A stretch of DNA of 64,000 nucleotides from Weissella confusa (GCA_016466735.1 JAAOED010000008.1:1-64000); one strand, 5' to 3'; positions 36,019 to 46,728 are shown, counted from the stretch's first letter. Numbers and translations: made by a program. The notes: generated by a model not told the origin, from the sequence alone.

Positions 36019-36741
36019 ATGAAGGTTATTGCGTTTGATACGTCTAATCAACCATTGTCGGTGGCCTTGTTTGAAGACGACAAGCTAATCGGACAACGTG
36101 AAACAAACGTTGCTAAGAATCATTCGGTGCAATTGCTACCGTTTATCGATGAACTAGTGAAGTCAGCAGGGTGGGCGCCGGCTGATCTTGACCGGGTTGT
36201 GGTTAGCCAAGGACCTGGTTCTTATACAGGATTGCGTATTGCAGTGACAACTGCCAAGACGTTGGCTTTTACGCTAGGTATCGAACTGGTCGGTATTTCA
36301 AGCTTGGGATTGTTGGCTACGAACGTAACGACACCCGGCGTGACGATTGTGCCAGTGATGGATGCGCGTAATGCGAACTTGTATGCTGGTCAATATGAGT
36401 TGCGTGATGGCAAGTATGTTGCCACGGCAGCTGACCGTCACACGAATGTTCCAGCTTTGATTAGTCAGTTGGCAGAGGAGAACCAACAAGTGGTTTTTGT
36501 TGGTGAATGGGCTCGGTTTGAGGAAGAGTTGCGACAGGCGTTACCAGATGCACAATTTGCATCTGATAATTTGCCACATGCCGCAAATGTGTTGCCGCTG
36601 GTTACGGATGCACAAGTACTAACAGACATGACGGATATTCACCAATTTGTGCCAAACTATTATCGTTTGTCGCAAGCTGAGGCTGATTGGGCCAAGGCTC
36701 ACCCTGATGCAGGTGATGGTGTTTATGTGGAAAAGGTTTAA
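36019..36741 (+). CDS. tsaB: tRNA threonylcarbamoyladenosine biosynthesis protein TsaB
   Basis: A 240-aa ASKHA-fold partner of TsaD in making t6A37 of ANN-decoding tRNAs. The N-terminus MKVIAFDTSNQPLSVALFED and the motif GPGSYTGLRIA are typical; the C-terminal half is variable as usual. The ATG at 36019 follows AAAGGAAG. It starts the cluster tsaB-rimI-rimI-tsaD. Confidence 0.93.
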   Translation: MKVIAFDTSNQPLSVALFEDDKLIGQRETNVAKNHSVQLLPFIDELVKSAGWAPADLDRVVVSQGPGSYTGLRIAVTTAKTLAFTLGIELVGISSLGLLATNVTTPGVTIVPVMDARNANLYAGQYELRDGKYVATAADRHTNVPALISQLAEENQQVVFVGEWARFEEELRQALPDAQFASDNLPHAANVLPLVTDAQVLTDMTDIHQFVPNYYRLSQAEADWAKAHPDAGDGVYVEKV

Positions 36742-37312
36742 GAATTGGGTTCATTGGTTGATGCACCCATTGCCACAAAGTTTACGAGAATTTCGTCAGG
36801 TGATTGCGGTTAACGGCTTTGAGTTCCACTTAATGCCCGCACAGTACACCGACGTTGAAGAAATGGTTGTGCTAGAACGAGCAGCGTATGACGGTGAGGA
36901 ACCCTGGTCGGAAGATATCTTCCACAATGAGTTGCACCGTTCACGCGAGCGTTTATACGTTGTGGTTCGTGAGCCGGAGACTGGGACGATGGTTGCCTAT
37001 ATTGGGGCAGCGTTCCGACCAGGTATTCATGAAGTGCATATTACTAACGTCACGGTGACGCCACACTGGCAAGGCCGTGGCTTAGGGACATTTTTGCTCA
37101 TGTATATGATGACGGTTGCTAAGCAAATTCGATTCCACCGTGTTTCTTTAGAAGTGCGGGTATCGAACGTGAAGGCACAACGCTTATACGAACGACTTGG
37201 TTTTCAAACAGTTCGTCGTAAAACGAATTATTATGGAGATAACGGGGAAGATGCGTTTGATATGGCGCAGATTCTCGGGAGAAAGAGTGATGGATTTTAC
37301 ATTCAGGGATAG
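36725..37312 (+). CDS. rimI: RimI-like ribosomal protein N-acetyltransferase, first of two
   Basis: A 195-aa GNAT protein. A ~45-residue leader (MWKRFKNWVHWLMHPLPQSL) comes before the GNAT core; the acetyl-CoA site is QGRGLGTFLL near residue 117, preceded by ITNVTVTPHW and followed by [20 protein letters not shown], the RimI signature. The start is uncertain: the ATG at 36725 overlaps tsaB by 17 nt; internal starts are possible. Its 3' end overlaps the next acetyltransferase by 23 nt. Confidence 0.8.
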   Translation: MWKRFKNWVHWLMHPLPQSLREFRQVIAVNGFEFHLMPAQYTDVEEMVVLERAAYDGEEPWSEDIFHNELHRSRERLYVVVREPETGTMVAYIGAAFRPGIHEVHITNVTVTPHWQGRGLGTFLLMYMMTVAKQIRFHRVSLEVRVSNVKAQRLYERLGFQTVRRKTNYYGDNGEDAFDMAQILGRKSDGFYIQG

Positions 37313-37742
37313 TACGGACGCCGAAGAGTTGTACGCGATTGCTAAGGCTGCTTATAAAGGATCACCTTGGTCAAAGAAAGTTTTTCAAAATGATTTGAAA
37401 GGTAAGTTTACGAAATACTTGCTGATTGAAGCGTATGGAGAGACAGTTGGCTTTGTTGGTGGCACACATTTGGGTGATGAACTTGAGATTACCAATGTGG
37501 CAGTTATGCCTGGTTTCCAAGGACAACATCTTGGCGAACGACTACTTCGTGAATGGTTCGGCCGCTTTGAGGATGGTACACGGGTACTGTTAGAAGTGCG
37601 TCATCGTAATAAGCGGGCCATTCGTTTATATGAACGCTTAGGATTTATCATCTATAACATACGAGAAGATTACTATCGTGACCCGGTGGAAGACGCTTAC
37701 TTGATGGACGTCACATTGCCGTTGCGTGGAGAAGGAGCATAG
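37290..37742 (+). CDS. rimI: RimI-like ribosomal protein N-acetyltransferase, second of two
   Basis: A 150-aa GNAT protein with the usual RimI length. [20 protein letters not shown] is the acetyl-CoA loop (the common QGxGxG is QGQHLG here), followed by [20 protein letters not shown] and the C-terminal [12 protein letters not shown]. It lies between the first acetyltransferase and tsaD. Of the pair, this one looks most like the standard RimI in length; one of them could have another substrate. Confidence 0.85.
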   Translation: MDFTFRDSTDAEELYAIAKAAYKGSPWSKKVFQNDLKGKFTKYLLIEAYGETVGFVGGTHLGDELEITNVAVMPGFQGQHLGERLLREWFGRFEDGTRVLLEVRHRNKRAIRLYERLGFIIYNIREDYYRDPVEDAYLMDVTLPLRGEGA

Positions 37743-37743
37743 C

Positions 37744-38769
37744 ATGAGTGAAACACGTTATATCATGGCCTTTGAATCAAGTGCCGATGAAACAAGTGTG
37801 GCGATTGTCAAAAATGGTACTGAAATTGTGAGCTTGGAGACAGCAACGCAAATCAAGAGTCACCAACGATTTGGTGGTATCGTACCGGAAGTAGCGAGCC
37901 GTCACCACATTGAACAAGTAACAGTGTTAGCGGATGCTGCTTTGGAAGACGCGCAATTGACGTACGATGACTTGACGGCGATTGCGGTGACGCAAGGCCC
38001 TGGTTTGGTCGGGGCGTTGTTAATTGGTGTTACGGCGGCGAAAACGATTGCTTGGGCGCACAATTTGTCGTTGGTACCGGTTATTCACTTGGCTGGTCAC
38101 ATCAGTGCAGCGAACTTCGTGCAACCAATCGAATATCCAGCATTAGCCTTGATGGTTTCTGGTGGTCACACGGAATTGGTTTTGATGCGTGAGGAATATG
38201 ATTACCTCGTAATTGGGGATACACGTGATGATGCTGCTGGTGAGAGTTATGACAAGGTCGGTCGTACGATGGGGTTGCAATACCCATCTGGTAAAACCAT
38301 TGATGAAATGGCGCATGAAGGTGAACCGACGTATGATTTGCCACGTGCGTTGATTAACGATGACCGTTATGACTTTTCGTTCTCTGGTTTGAAGAGTGCG
38401 GTGATTAACTTGATGCACAATGCTGACCAACGTGGTGAGACAGTTGATCATATTAACCTCGCTGCCTCATTCCAAGAAGCGGTTGTTGATGTGCTGGTTA
38501 CAAAGACACGTCGCGCGTTAGAGAATTATCCGGTTAAGTCATTTATTGTCGCTGGTGGTGTTGCCGCTAACCGCGGTTTGCGTGATGGGCTAACGGCAAT
38601 GATGGCTGAATTCCCTGAGACGACGTTTATCCCAGTACCAATTAAGTTGGCTGGTGACAATGCCGCTATGATTGGTGCAGCTGGTGATATCGCTTATCGT
38701 CACGGTAAGCGTGGTGGTTTGGACCTAAATGCCAACCCTGGCTTGGAATTTGATTACTTAGAAGACTAA
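37744..38769 (+). CDS. tsaD: tRNA threonylcarbamoyladenosine transferase TsaD
   Basis: A 341-aa ASKHA-fold enzyme that transfers threonylcarbamoyl to A37 of tRNA. Metal ligands His115 and His119 lie in HLAGH; other family motifs are [37 protein letters not shown] and SGGHTELV. The start at 37744 follows GGAGAAGGAG; upstream in-frame codons are this site itself. Final gene of the t6A cluster. Confidence 0.95.
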   Translation: MSETRYIMAFESSADETSVAIVKNGTEIVSLETATQIKSHQRFGGIVPEVASRHHIEQVTVLADAALEDAQLTYDDLTAIAVTQGPGLVGALLIGVTAAKTIAWAHNLSLVPVIHLAGHISAANFVQPIEYPALALMVSGGHTELVLMREEYDYLVIGDTRDDAAGESYDKVGRTMGLQYPSGKTIDEMAHEGEPTYDLPRALINDDRYDFSFSGLKSAVINLMHNADQRGETVDHINLAASFQEAVVDVLVTKTRRALENYPVKSFIVAGGVAANRGLRDGLTAMMAEFPETTFIPVPIKLAGDNAAMIGAAGDIAYRHGKRGGLDLNANPGLEFDYLED

Positions 38770-38770
38770 C

Positions 38771-38817
38771 AAAAAAGGTACCGACATTGATTTGTCGGTA
38801 CCTTTTCTACTATATAT
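38771..38817. terminator. Bidirectional terminator between tsaD and the polyprenyl synthase
   Basis: AAAAGGTACCGACA and TGTCGGTACCTTTT pair perfectly around a short loop. Confidence 0.92.
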
Positions 38818-38818
38818 A

Positions 38819-39808
38819 TTAATCGTTACGTGAGAGTAGTGAACGACTAATGCTGAACAAGATATCTTTTGACTCGTGTTCTGGCATATCGTCTAGATAG
38901 TTTAATGCGGCTTCTGTATAACGCATCGCCATATCACCAGCTTCATCAAGGGCACCAGAGTCGCGAACAAGTTGAGCTAATTCTTCGGCCTCAGCAGTCG
39001 TGATTTCAGTTTGCTTTGCAAGCAGGCCTTGAATACGTTCGTTGTTTTGCATGGCAATGATCAGTGGTGCAGAGTAAACACCTTCTCGTACGTCGTTCAA
39101 CGTTGGCTTGCCAAGTGTCGTACTATCGGATTGATAATCGAGCATGTCATCCAAAATTTGGAATGCCATGCCGACGTTGTAGGCAAAGTCACTGGCGAGT
39201 TCGGCAAAGTCATCTGGTGCATCACTGGCTGAGATACCTAGCTTAGCTGCTAGTACGAATAGAGCAGCCGTCTTACCAGAAATTTGTTCTTCGTAATCCG
39301 CGATTGTCATATCAGTACGGTAGTGGTTAGTACGCTGTGTTAGTTCACCAGAGAGAATACGCTCTAGATAACGGGTGGCCATGCGAACCGTTTCGATATC
39401 AGTCGTGTTATCAGCCAAAGTGCGGAAAGTGACAGCAAATAGGTAATCACCGGCATATGCGGCAATGTCCTTACCAAAGCGTGATTGAATTGATTCAGCA
39501 TGGCGACGGGTTGGTGAGTCATCGATAATGTCGTCGTGAACCAAAGAAGCTGTGTGGAGCATTTCGACTGTTGCAGCGAGATTTAGCAAAGGCTCGCGTT
39601 CAGCAGGGTAAAAACGACCGATCAATAACGTGAATGCTGGACGGAGTAACTTGCCACCAGCATTAAACATATCGAACAGAGCGGTTTCGACTTCTGGGTC
39701 ATTAGCATCCATATTAGCTTCAATGCGATTCAAGACTGCTTGGAGTTCCCTTTGGATAGCAGGAAAGTCTTGCCAAATCGGATGAAGTTGTGTGAGTGAT
39801 TGCGTCAT
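38819..39808 (-). CDS. Polyprenyl (heptaprenyl/nonaprenyl-type) diphosphate synthase
   Basis: A 329-aa trans-prenyltransferase. The first Asp-rich motif DDIID is at 92-96 and the second DDMLD at 220-224, with GGKLLRPAF near 51-59. It should make the side chain of menaquinone from farnesyl diphosphate and isopentenyl diphosphate. I choose the ATG at 39808, which has AAGGAG about 10 nt upstream; a 50-codon in-frame extension is A/T rich and not real. Whether a menaquinone pathway is complete cannot be seen here. Confidence 0.87.
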   Translation of the reverse strand: MTQSLTQLHPIWQDFPAIQRELQAVLNRIEANMDANDPEVETALFDMFNAGGKLLRPAFTLLIGRFYPAEREPLLNLAATVEMLHTASLVHDDIIDDSPTRRHAESIQSRFGKDIAAYAGDYLFAVTFRTLADNTTDIETVRMATRYLERILSGELTQRTNHYRTDMTIADYEEQISGKTAALFVLAAKLGISASDAPDDFAELASDFAYNVGMAFQILDDMLDYQSDSTTLGKPTLNDVREGVYSAPLIIAMQNNERIQGLLAKQTEITTAEAEELAQLVRDSGALDEAGDMAMRYTEAALNYLDDMPEHESKDILFSISRSLLSRND

Positions 39809-40065
39809 TACTAAGGAACTCCTTAATTGTTTATCTACTATAATATGTATGTGTTCATAACATGGTATGAATAAGCTATCTACTATTATATAGGAATAAC
39901 TCTGAATAAACACATGCAATTCTGAGAGGGACTTACGAATATTTTTGAATAGAACCAAAACGGTGGAAATTAGTAAGTAAATCAGTTATTATAGTTTTCG
40001 GAATAAAATATGAACACAACATGAACGGGGTTAAGAAATTAATTCAAGAGAGTTGTTCAAAAGGC

Positions 40066-40094
40066 TTGCCAACGCGGTTAGCCTGCTGTATTAT
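40066..40094 (+). promoter_or_regulatory. Promoter of the S10 operon
   Basis: TTGCCA (40066-40071), 17 nt, TATTAT (40089-40094). It would start transcription near 40101. The stretch 39809-40065 holds the upstream region of the minus-strand prenyl synthase (TATAAT-like boxes) and nothing else recognised. Confidence 0.8.
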
Positions 40095-40100
40095 ATTCTA

Positions 40101-40285
40101 GTACGTTAAATACAGGGTGCATTATGCACCCGGGTGTTAGCGTGCCATCGACAAGCGATGATGTGGGAGGTTGCGACACACCCGGCAGCATTGCCACGGG
40201 GCCCATTGCCATGGAGCTCTTTGAGGTGCGTCGGTAGTTTCCACGGAGTTAGTTTCATATTCCAATATGGACGAAGGGAGAATTT
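40101..40285 (+). promoter_or_regulatory. Structured leader of the S10 operon
   Basis: A GC-rich leader of about 185 nt in an A/T-rich setting. Hairpin GGGTGC/GCACCC (40115-40131); a long-range stem CGGGTGT (40131-40137) with ACACCCG (40178-40184) enclosing CATCG/CGATG (40146-40160); and further G/C-rich segments to 40250. There is no terminator T run. Other Firmicutes carry S10-operon leaders thought to bind a ribosomal protein such as L4; this one may be functionally equivalent, but I cannot match it by eye. Confidence 0.6.
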
Positions 40286-40290
40286 ATATC

Positions 40291-40599
40291 ATGGCAAGTA
40301 AGAAGATTCGTATCCGTTTGAAGGCGTACGAGCACAAGATCTTGGATGCTTCAGCAGAAAAGATTGTTGAGACGGCAAAGCGTACAGGTGCTGAAATTTC
40401 AGGTCCTATTCCATTGCCTACTGAGCGTACGTTGTACACGGTTTTGCGTTCACCACACAAGCACAAGGATTCACGTGAGCAATTCGAAATGCGCACTCAC
40501 AAGCGTTTGATCGACATCGTGAACCCAACTGCTAAGACGGTTGATGCTTTGTCAAAGCTTGAATTACCAAGCGGTGTTGACATCGAAATCAAGTTGTAA
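40291..40599 (+). CDS. rpsJ: Small subunit ribosomal protein uS10
   Basis: 102 aa, beginning [21 protein letters not shown], the near-universal S10 N-terminus; the loop [26 protein letters not shown] is intact. GAAGGGAG precedes the ATG at 40291, so the in-frame 8 codons upstream are excluded. S10 binds 16S rRNA in the 30S head and also joins NusB in antitermination. First gene of the S10-spc-alpha supercluster. Confidence 0.97.
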   Translation: MASKKIRIRLKAYEHKILDASAEKIVETAKRTGAEISGPIPLPTERTLYTVLRSPHKHKDSREQFEMRTHKRLIDIVNPTAKTVDALSKLELPSGVDIEIKL

Positions 40600-40689
40600 T
40601 TTTTACAACGCAACAACAGCAACAACAACTTGCCTGATTAAGCATTTAACTGATCAAAAATTTAGATTTACTATTCAAAGGAGATAGTC

Positions 40690-41316
40690 ATGACTACTAA
40701 GGGTATCTTAGGCCGCAAGGTCGGCATGACTCAGGTATTCACTGAGAACGGTGAGCTTATCCCCGTAACAGTAATTGAAGCTACGCCAAACGTAGTTCTC
40801 CAAGTTAAGACTTTGGAAAACGACGGTTACAACGCAGTTCAATTGGGTTACCAAGACAAGCGTGCCGTTTTGAGCAACAAGCCTGAGCAAGGTCACGTTG
40901 CCAAGGCAAACACGGCCCCTAAGCGCTACATTCGTGAAATCCGCGACGCTGAGGGAGAATTCAATGTTGGGGATGAAGTTAAGGTTGATATCTTCGCTGC
41001 TGGCGAAGCTGTTGACGTAACCGGAATCACAAAGGGTCATGGTTACCAAGGTAACATCAAGAAGGATGGACAATCACGTGGTCCTATGGCGCACGGTTCT
41101 CGTTACCACCGTCGTCCTGGTTCATTGGGTGCCATCATCAACCGCGTCTTCAAGGGTAAGAAGTTGCCTGGACGCATGGGTAACCACAAGCGCACTGTAC
41201 AAAACTTGCAAGTAGTTCGCGTTGACGTAGAAAACAACGTGATCTTGGTTAAGGGTAATGTTCCTGGTGCCAACAAGTCACTTGTTACTGTTAAGTACTC
41301 TGTTAAGGCTAAGTAA
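40690..41316 (+). CDS. rplC: Large subunit ribosomal protein uL3
   Basis: 208 aa. [14 protein letters not shown] at the start and [20 protein letters not shown], the loop that reaches the peptidyl transferase centre, are diagnostic. GGAGATAG ribosome site. The 90-nt gap from rpsJ is the widest in the first half of the operon and has no clear signal. L3 is one of the first proteins in 50S assembly. Confidence 0.97.
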   Translation: MTTKGILGRKVGMTQVFTENGELIPVTVIEATPNVVLQVKTLENDGYNAVQLGYQDKRAVLSNKPEQGHVAKANTAPKRYIREIRDAEGEFNVGDEVKVDIFAAGEAVDVTGITKGHGYQGNIKKDGQSRGPMAHGSRYHRRPGSLGAIINRVFKGKKLPGRMGNHKRTVQNLQVVRVDVENNVILVKGNVPGANKSLVTVKYSVKAK

Positions 41317-41340
41317 TAAGGACGAAGGGAGGAAACTAAC

Positions 41341-41964
41341 ATGACTAAGGTTGCTTTGTTTAAGCAAGACGGCTCAAACGCCGGTGAGATCGAGTTGAAC
41401 GACTCAATCTTCGGAATCGAGCCAAACAACAACGTTGTTACTGACGCTGTTTTGATGCAACGTGCATCAATGCGTCAAGGTACTCACGCCGTTAAGAACC
41501 GTTCAGCGGTTTCAGGTGGTGGTAAGAAGCCTTGGCGTCAAAAGGGAACTGGACGTGCCCGTCAAGGTTCAATCCGTTCACCACAATGGCGTGGTGGTGG
41601 TATCGTCTTCGGACCTACTCCACGTTCATACGCCTACAAGTTGCCAAAGAAGGTTTACCGTTTGGCATTGAAGTCAGTGTTGTCACAAAAGGTTTTGGAC
41701 TCAGCTTTGGTTGTTGTCGATGCATTGTCATTCGACGCTCCTAAGACTAAGGAATTCAAGGCAGTTTTGAACAACTTGAACGTAAACGAAAAGACGTTGG
41801 TTGTCTTGGACGATGATAACGCTAACGCAGCATTGGCAGCACGTAACTTGGAAAACGTTACTGTTATGACTGCAAAGGGTGTTAACGTGCTTGACGTAAT
41901 CAACAACGATAAGTTGGTTGTAGTTCAATCAGCTTTGGCACAAGTTGAGGAGGTTTTGGCATAA
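41341..41964 (+). CDS. rplD: Large subunit ribosomal protein uL4
   Basis: 207 aa. The extended loop [23 protein letters not shown], followed by [13 protein letters not shown], lines the peptide exit tunnel and is where macrolide-resistance changes arise; it looks wild type. L4 is the usual autoregulator of S10 operons. Its stop overlaps the rplW start. Confidence 0.97.
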   Translation: MTKVALFKQDGSNAGEIELNDSIFGIEPNNNVVTDAVLMQRASMRQGTHAVKNRSAVSGGGKKPWRQKGTGRARQGSIRSPQWRGGGIVFGPTPRSYAYKLPKKVYRLALKSVLSQKVLDSALVVVDALSFDAPKTKEFKAVLNNLNVNEKTLVVLDDDNANAALAARNLENVTVMTAKGVNVLDVINNDKLVVVQSALAQVEEVLA

Positions 41965-42251
41965 TGGACGCACGCGATATCATTTTGCGCCCGGTCATCA
42001 CTGAACAAACGATGAGCGTTTTGGATGAAAAGCGTTACACGTTTGAAGTTGATGTTCGCGCCACTAAGCCACAAATTAAGCGCGCTATTGAAGAAATTTT
42101 CGATGTTAAGATCGAAAAGATCAACACGGCGAACGTACGTGGTAAGTTGAAGCGTCAAGGACGCTTCGCTGGTTACACTAAGAAGCGTAAGAAGGCAACT
42201 GTTAAGTTGACTGCCGCTTCTAAGGACATTCAATTGTTCAACGAAAACTAA
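41964..42251 (+). CDS. rplW: Large subunit ribosomal protein uL23
   Basis: 95 aa. [13 protein letters not shown] at the start and [22 protein letters not shown] are characteristic. L23 sits at the tunnel exit and docks trigger factor and the signal recognition particle. Overlaps rplD by one base (TAATG), implying coupled translation. Confidence 0.97.
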   Translation: MDARDIILRPVITEQTMSVLDEKRYTFEVDVRATKPQIKRAIEEIFDVKIEKINTANVRGKLKRQGRFAGYTKKRKKATVKLTAASKDIQLFNEN

Positions 42252-42267
42252 TTAGGAGGAAATTAGC

Positions 42268-43101
42268 GTGGCTATCAAGAAGTACAAGCCAACCTCTAAC
42301 GGTCGTCGTAACATGACGTCTTCAGATTTTGCTGAAATCACTAAGACGACGCCTGAAAAGAGCTTGTTGGAATCAAAGTCAAACACTGGTGCTCGTAACT
42401 CATACGGTCACATGACTGTGCGCCACCGTGGTGGTGGACACAAGCGCCAATACCGTATTATCGACTTCAAGCGTACAAAGGATGATGTTCCAGCCAAGGT
42501 TGTTGCGATCGAATACGATCCAAACCGTACTGCTAACATCGCTTTGTTGCAATACACTGACGGTACTAAGGCATATATCTTGGCGCCTAAGGGCTTGGAA
42601 GTTGGTATGACTGTTCAATCAGGTCCTGATGCCGACATCAAGGTCGGAAACGCTTTGCCATTGGCAAACATTCCTGACGGAACACAAATCCACAACATTG
42701 AGTTGAAGCCTGGTAAGGGTGGTCAATTGGCCCGTTCTGCCGGTGCATCAGCACAATTGTTGGGTAAGGAAGGAAAGTACGTACTTGTTCGCTTGCAATC
42801 AGGTGAAGTACGTATGATCTTGGCCGTTAACCGTGCCACGGTTGGAGTTGTTGGTAACGAACAACACTCATTGATCAACTGGGGTAAGGCTGGTCGTCGT
42901 CGTTGGAAGGGTCAACGCCCACACGTTCGTGGATCAGTTATGAACCCTAACGATCACCCACACGGTGGTGGAGAAGGAAAGGCCCCAGTTGGTCGTCCAA
43001 GTCCAATGTCACCATGGGGTAAGAAGACTGCCGGTAAGAAGACGCGTAACAAGAAGGCTCGTTCAACGAAGTTCATTGTTCGCGGTCGTAAGGGCAAGTA
43101 A
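42268..43101 (+). CDS. rplB: Large subunit ribosomal protein uL2
   Basis: 277 aa with a GTG start after AGGAGG. [23 protein letters not shown] region appears as [20 protein letters not shown], and the C-terminal [21 protein letters not shown] holds the conserved His near the peptidyl transferase centre. Needed for subunit joining. Confidence 0.97.
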   Translation: MAIKKYKPTSNGRRNMTSSDFAEITKTTPEKSLLESKSNTGARNSYGHMTVRHRGGGHKRQYRIIDFKRTKDDVPAKVVAIEYDPNRTANIALLQYTDGTKAYILAPKGLEVGMTVQSGPDADIKVGNALPLANIPDGTQIHNIELKPGKGGQLARSAGASAQLLGKEGKYVLVRLQSGEVRMILAVNRATVGVVGNEQHSLINWGKAGRRRWKGQRPHVRGSVMNPNDHPHGGGEGKAPVGRPSPMSPWGKKTAGKKTRNKKARSTKFIVRGRKGK

Positions 43102-43158
43102 TCAATACTTACACTCCGTAATTAATAAGTTTTTAGCAAACGAGAGGAGGACCTTAAA

Positions 43159-43440
43159 ATGGGTCGTAGCCTGAAGAAGGGACCATTTGCTGACGCTCAC
43201 TTGTTGAAGAAGGTTGAAGAAGCCAACGCTTCAGAAAAGCAAGCTGTCATCAAGACATGGTCACGTCGTTCAACGATTTTCCCTAGCTTTATCGGATTGA
43301 CTTTTGCTGTTTACGATGGACGTAAGCACGTGCCAGTTTTGGTACAAGAAGACATGGTCGGTCACAAGCTTGGAGAGTTCGTCCCTACGCGTACGTTCCG
43401 CGGACACGCAGCAGACGATAAGAAGACTAAGCGCAAGTAA
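43159..43440 (+). CDS. rpsS: Small subunit ribosomal protein uS19
   Basis: 93 aa, [20 protein letters not shown] with the later [23 protein letters not shown]; a typical S19 in the 30S head, contacting S13. GAGAGGAGG ribosome site. Confidence 0.97.
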   Translation: MGRSLKKGPFADAHLLKKVEEANASEKQAVIKTWSRRSTIFPSFIGLTFAVYDGRKHVPVLVQEDMVGHKLGEFVPTRTFRGHAADDKKTKRK

Positions 43441-43457
43441 TATAGGAGGACAATACA

Positions 43458-43805
43458 ATGGCTGAACAAATCACGTCAGCACGCGCCACAGCGAAGATCG
43501 TTCGTGTCGCTCCACGTAAGGTCCGCCTAGTGCTTGACCAAGTTCGTGGTAAGTCTGTGGCAGAGGCATTTGCAATTTTGCAATTCTTGCCAAACCACAG
43601 CTCAGAAGATGTATACAAGGTGTTGAACTCAGCTGTAGCTAACGCTGAGAACAACTTCTCACTAGATCGCGAAGATTTGGTAGTTGCAGAAGCCTTTGCT
43701 AACGAAGGACCAACGCTAAAGCGTTTCCGTCCACGTGCCAAGGGTTCAGCTTCACCAATCAACAAGCGTACAAGCCACATCACGATTGTGGTAAAAGAAA
43801 AGTAA
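43458..43805 (+). CDS. rplV: Large subunit ribosomal protein uL22
   Basis: 115 aa. [22 protein letters not shown] and the tunnel hairpin [23 protein letters not shown] are typical; no deletion of the macrolide-related hairpin is seen. 17 nt after rpsS with AGGAGG. Confidence 0.97.
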   Translation: MAEQITSARATAKIVRVAPRKVRLVLDQVRGKSVAEAFAILQFLPNHSSEDVYKVLNSAVANAENNFSLDREDLVVAEAFANEGPTLKRFRPRAKGSASPINKRTSHITIVVKEK

Positions 43806-43818
43806 GGAGGATTGAGTC

Positions 43819-44487
43819 ATGGGTCAAAAGATTAACCCAACTGGTATGCGTGTCGGCATCATCCGCGACTGGGATGCTAAGTGGTACGCTAACAAGAAGG
43901 ACTACGCAACGGCTTTGCACGAAGATTTGAAGTTGCGTAAGTACATCGAGACTAAGTTGGCTGACGCATCTGTATCTCGCATCGAGATCGAGCGTACTGC
44001 TAACCGCGTGAACATCTCAATCCACACTGCTAAGCCAGGTATGGTTATTGGTAAGGGTGGTTCTGAAGTTGATGCATTGCGTAACGAGTTGTCAAAGCTT
44101 GTTGCTAAGGGCGAGCGCGTCCACATCAACATCATTGAGATTAAGAAGCCTGATTTGGACGCCCACTTGGTTGGTTCACAAATTGCATCTGACTTGGAGC
44201 GCCGTGTGGCATTCCGTCGTGCAATGCGTGGTGCTATCCAACGTGCTATGCGTGCTGGTGCCAAGGGTATCAAGACGCAAGTTTCTGGACGTATCAACGG
44301 GGCTGACATTGCTCGTGTAGAGCAATACACTGAGGGTACGGTGCCTTTGCACACTTTGCGTGCTGACATCGACTACTCATGGGATGAGGCAACAACTACT
44401 TACGGTCAATTGGGTGTTAAGACTTGGATTTACCGTGGTGATGTTTTGCCAGAGAAGAAGTCTGTAAAGAAGCAAGGAGGCGAGTAA
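43819..44487 (+). CDS. rpsC: Small subunit ribosomal protein uS3
   Basis: 222 aa. [24 protein letters not shown], then a KH domain ([22 protein letters not shown] loop about residues 77-80) and the C-terminal domain [33 protein letters not shown]3 forms part of the mRNA entry gate. Confidence 0.97.
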   Translation: MGQKINPTGMRVGIIRDWDAKWYANKKDYATALHEDLKLRKYIETKLADASVSRIEIERTANRVNISIHTAKPGMVIGKGGSEVDALRNELSKLVAKGERVHINIIEIKKPDLDAHLVGSQIASDLERRVAFRRAMRGAIQRAMRAGAKGIKTQVSGRINGADIARVEQYTEGTVPLHTLRADIDYSWDEATTTYGQLGVKTWIYRGDVLPEKKSVKKQGGE

Positions 44488-44488
44488 C

Positions 44489-44908
44489 ATGCTAGTACCA
44501 AAGCGTGTAAAGTACCGCCGTCCACACCGTGGAAAGATGCGCGGTGAGGCCAAGGGTGGTAAGACAGTTACATTTGGTGAGTTTGGTTTGCAAGCCACTG
44601 AATCACACTGGATCACTAACCGTCAAATCGAGGCTGCTCGTATTGCTATGACGCGTCACATGAAGCGTGGTGGTCAAGTTTGGATCAAGATTTTCCCACA
44701 CTTGTCATACACTTCTAAGGGTGTTGGTGTTCGTATGGGTAACGGTAAGGGTACTCCAGACGGATGGGTTGCACCTGTTAAGCGCGGCAAGGTAATGTTT
44801 GAAGTTGCCGGTGTTCCTGAAGAGGTTGCCCGCGAAGCCTTGCGTCTTGCATCTAACAAGTTGCCAGTCAAGACTAAGATCTTGACTCGCCAAGTGGAGG
44901 GTGAATAA
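44489..44908 (+). CDS. rplP: Large subunit ribosomal protein uL16
   Basis: 139 aa. [19 protein letters not shown] and [24 protein letters not shown] are diagnostic. L16 organises the A-site tRNA-binding region. One base separates it from rpsC; its stop overlaps rpmC. Confidence 0.97.
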   Translation: MLVPKRVKYRRPHRGKMRGEAKGGKTVTFGEFGLQATESHWITNRQIEAARIAMTRHMKRGGQVWIKIFPHLSYTSKGVGVRMGNGKGTPDGWVAPVKRGKVMFEVAGVPEEVAREALRLASNKLPVKTKILTRQVEGE

Positions 44909-45114
44909 TGAAGATCAAGGATCTACAAAACGAAATCAAGGGTCTCAGCCAAGCTGAGTTGGTTGCCAAGGAAAAGAGCTACAAGGAAGAATTGTTCAAC
45001 TTGCGTTTCCAATTAGCTACTGGTCAACTTGAGAACACGGCTCGATTGTCAGAAGTACGTAAGCAAATTGCACGTATCAAGACGGTCATTCGTCAACAAG
45101 AATTGAACAAGTAG
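44908..45114 (+). CDS. rpmC: Large subunit ribosomal protein uL29
   Basis: 68 aa, a two-helix protein: [30 protein letters not shown] and [22 protein letters not shown]. It sits beside L23 at the tunnel exit. Translationally coupled to rplP. Confidence 0.97.
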   Translation: MKIKDLQNEIKGLSQAELVAKEKSYKEELFNLRFQLATGQLENTARLSEVRKQIARIKTVIRQQELNK

Positions 45115-45133
45115 ACTAAGAGAGGAGACCGAT

Positions 45134-45400
45134 ATGACTGAAGCTCGTAACGCACGTAAGGTTTACCAAGGCCGCGTGGTTTCAGATAAGATGGATAAGA
45201 CAATCACTGTTGCCATCGAAACTTACAAGAACCACCCTGTTTATGGTAAGCGTGTTAAGTACACGAAGAAGTTTAAGGCTCACGATGAAAACAACGAAGC
45301 TAAGCAAGGTGACATCGTACGCATCATGGAGACGCGTCCAACGTCAGCTACAAAGCGCTTCCGTTTGGTAGAAATCGTCGAGAAGGCCGTTATTATCTAA
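45134..45400 (+). CDS. rpsQ: Small subunit ribosomal protein uS17
   Basis: 88 aa OB-fold protein with [39 protein letters not shown], the S17 signature; an early 16S rRNA binder. GAGAGGAG ribosome site. Confidence 0.97.
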   Translation: MTEARNARKVYQGRVVSDKMDKTITVAIETYKNHPVYGKRVKYTKKFKAHDENNEAKQGDIVRIMETRPTSATKRFRLVEIVEKAVII

Positions 45401-45445
45401 TCGTTTAATCTCGAATCTTACCAATAACGGAAGGAGGACAAAATC

Positions 45446-45814
45446 GTGATTCAACAAGAGAGTCGTTTGAAGGTTGCTGACAATTCTGGTGCACGTGAAA
45501 TCTTGACTATCAAGGTTTTGGGTGGATCAGGTCGTAAGTTCGCCGGTATCGGTGACATGATCGTCGCAACTGTTAAGCAAGCTATTCCTGGTGGTACTGT
45601 AAAGAAGGGTGACGTCGTTAAGGCTGTTATCGTTCGTACTGTTTCAGGAGTTCACCGTGCTGATGGTTCATACATCAAGTTCGATGAAAACGCTGCAGTC
45701 ATCGTTAAGGATGACAAGAGCCCTGTAGGTACTCGTATCTTCGGACCTGTTGCGCGTGAATTGCGTGACAATGATTACATGCGTATTGTGTCATTGGCAC
45801 CTGAAGTATTGTAA
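45446..45814 (+). CDS. rplN: Large subunit ribosomal protein uL14
   Basis: 122 aa with a GTG start after [36 protein letters not shown] and the C-terminal [28 protein letters not shown] are near-universal. L14 lies at the subunit interface. Confidence 0.97.
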   Translation: MIQQESRLKVADNSGAREILTIKVLGGSGRKFAGIGDMIVATVKQAIPGGTVKKGDVVKAVIVRTVSGVHRADGSYIKFDENAAVIVKDDKSPVGTRIFGPVARELRDNDYMRIVSLAPEVL

Positions 45815-45846
45815 TTACCATCATTAAATCAAGGAGGAAGCCTCGC

Positions 45847-46155
45847 ATGTTTGTGAAGACTGGTGACAAGGTTAAGGTTATCGCCGGCAAGGACAAGGGC
45901 AAGGAAGGAGTAGTTGTTAAGACTATTGCTGCTAAGGACCGTGTTGTTGTCGAAGGTGTGAACATCGTAAAGAAGCACCAAAAGCCAAACAACCAATACC
46001 CACAAGGTGGAATTGTTGAGCTTGAAGCTCCAATCCACGTTTCAAACGTACAATTGCTTGACCCTTCTACTAACGAACCAACGAAGATTGGTTACAAGGT
46101 TGAAGATGGTAAGAAGGTACGTTTTGCTAAGAAGTCTGGAACGACTTTGGCATAA
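45847..46155 (+). CDS. rplX: Large subunit ribosomal protein uL24
   Basis: 102 aa with a KOW motif ([20 protein letters not shown]) and [13 protein letters not shown]; an assembly initiator of the 50S subunit. AAGGAGG ribosome site. Confidence 0.97.
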   Translation: MFVKTGDKVKVIAGKDKGKEGVVVKTIAAKDRVVVEGVNIVKKHQKPNNQYPQGGIVELEAPIHVSNVQLLDPSTNEPTKIGYKVEDGKKVRFAKKSGTTLA

Positions 46156-46185
46156 TTTTCTAGGTGAAAGGAGGAAATCATTATC

Positions 46186-46728
46186 ATGGCAAATCGCTTG
46201 AAGGAAAAGTACGTCAATGAAGTAACGCCTTCATTGATCGAGAAGTTTGAGTACTCATCAATCATGCAAGCACCTAAGATCGAAAAGATCGTGCTTAACA
46301 TGGGTGTTGGTGACGCCGTATCAAACTCAAAGAACTTGGATGAAGCTGTTGCTGAATTGGAATTGATTGCTGGTCAAAAGCCAGTTATCACTCGCGCTAA
46401 GAAGTCAATCGCTGGCTTCCGTTTGCGTGAGGGTATGGCAATCGGTACTAAGGTTACTTTGCGTGGTGAGCGTATGTACGACTTCTTGGATAAGTTGATC
46501 AACGTTTCATTGCCACGTGTTCGTGACTTCCGTGGAGTTTCACCAAAGGCCTTTGATGGTCGTGGAAACTACACGTTGGGAATTCGTGAGCAACTTATTT
46601 TCCCAGAAATTGATTACGATCAAGTTAACCGCGTTCGTGGATTGGACATCGTTGTTGTAACGACGGCCAACACTGACGAAGAAGCTCGTGAATTGCTTAC
46701 TCAATTGGGTATGCCTTTCTCAAAGTAA
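46186..46728 (+). CDS. rplE: Large subunit ribosomal protein uL5
   Basis: 180 aa; [32 protein letters not shown], and [28 protein letters not shown] are typical. Binds 5S rRNA. The next gene is rpsH, 43 nt on; the S14 gene that normally stands between is missing. Confidence 0.97.
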   Translation: MANRLKEKYVNEVTPSLIEKFEYSSIMQAPKIEKIVLNMGVGDAVSNSKNLDEAVAELELIAGQKPVITRAKKSIAGFRLREGMAIGTKVTLRGERMYDFLDKLINVSLPRVRDFRGVSPKAFDGRGNYTLGIREQLIFPEIDYDQVNRVRGLDIVVVTTANTDEEARELLTQLGMPFSK

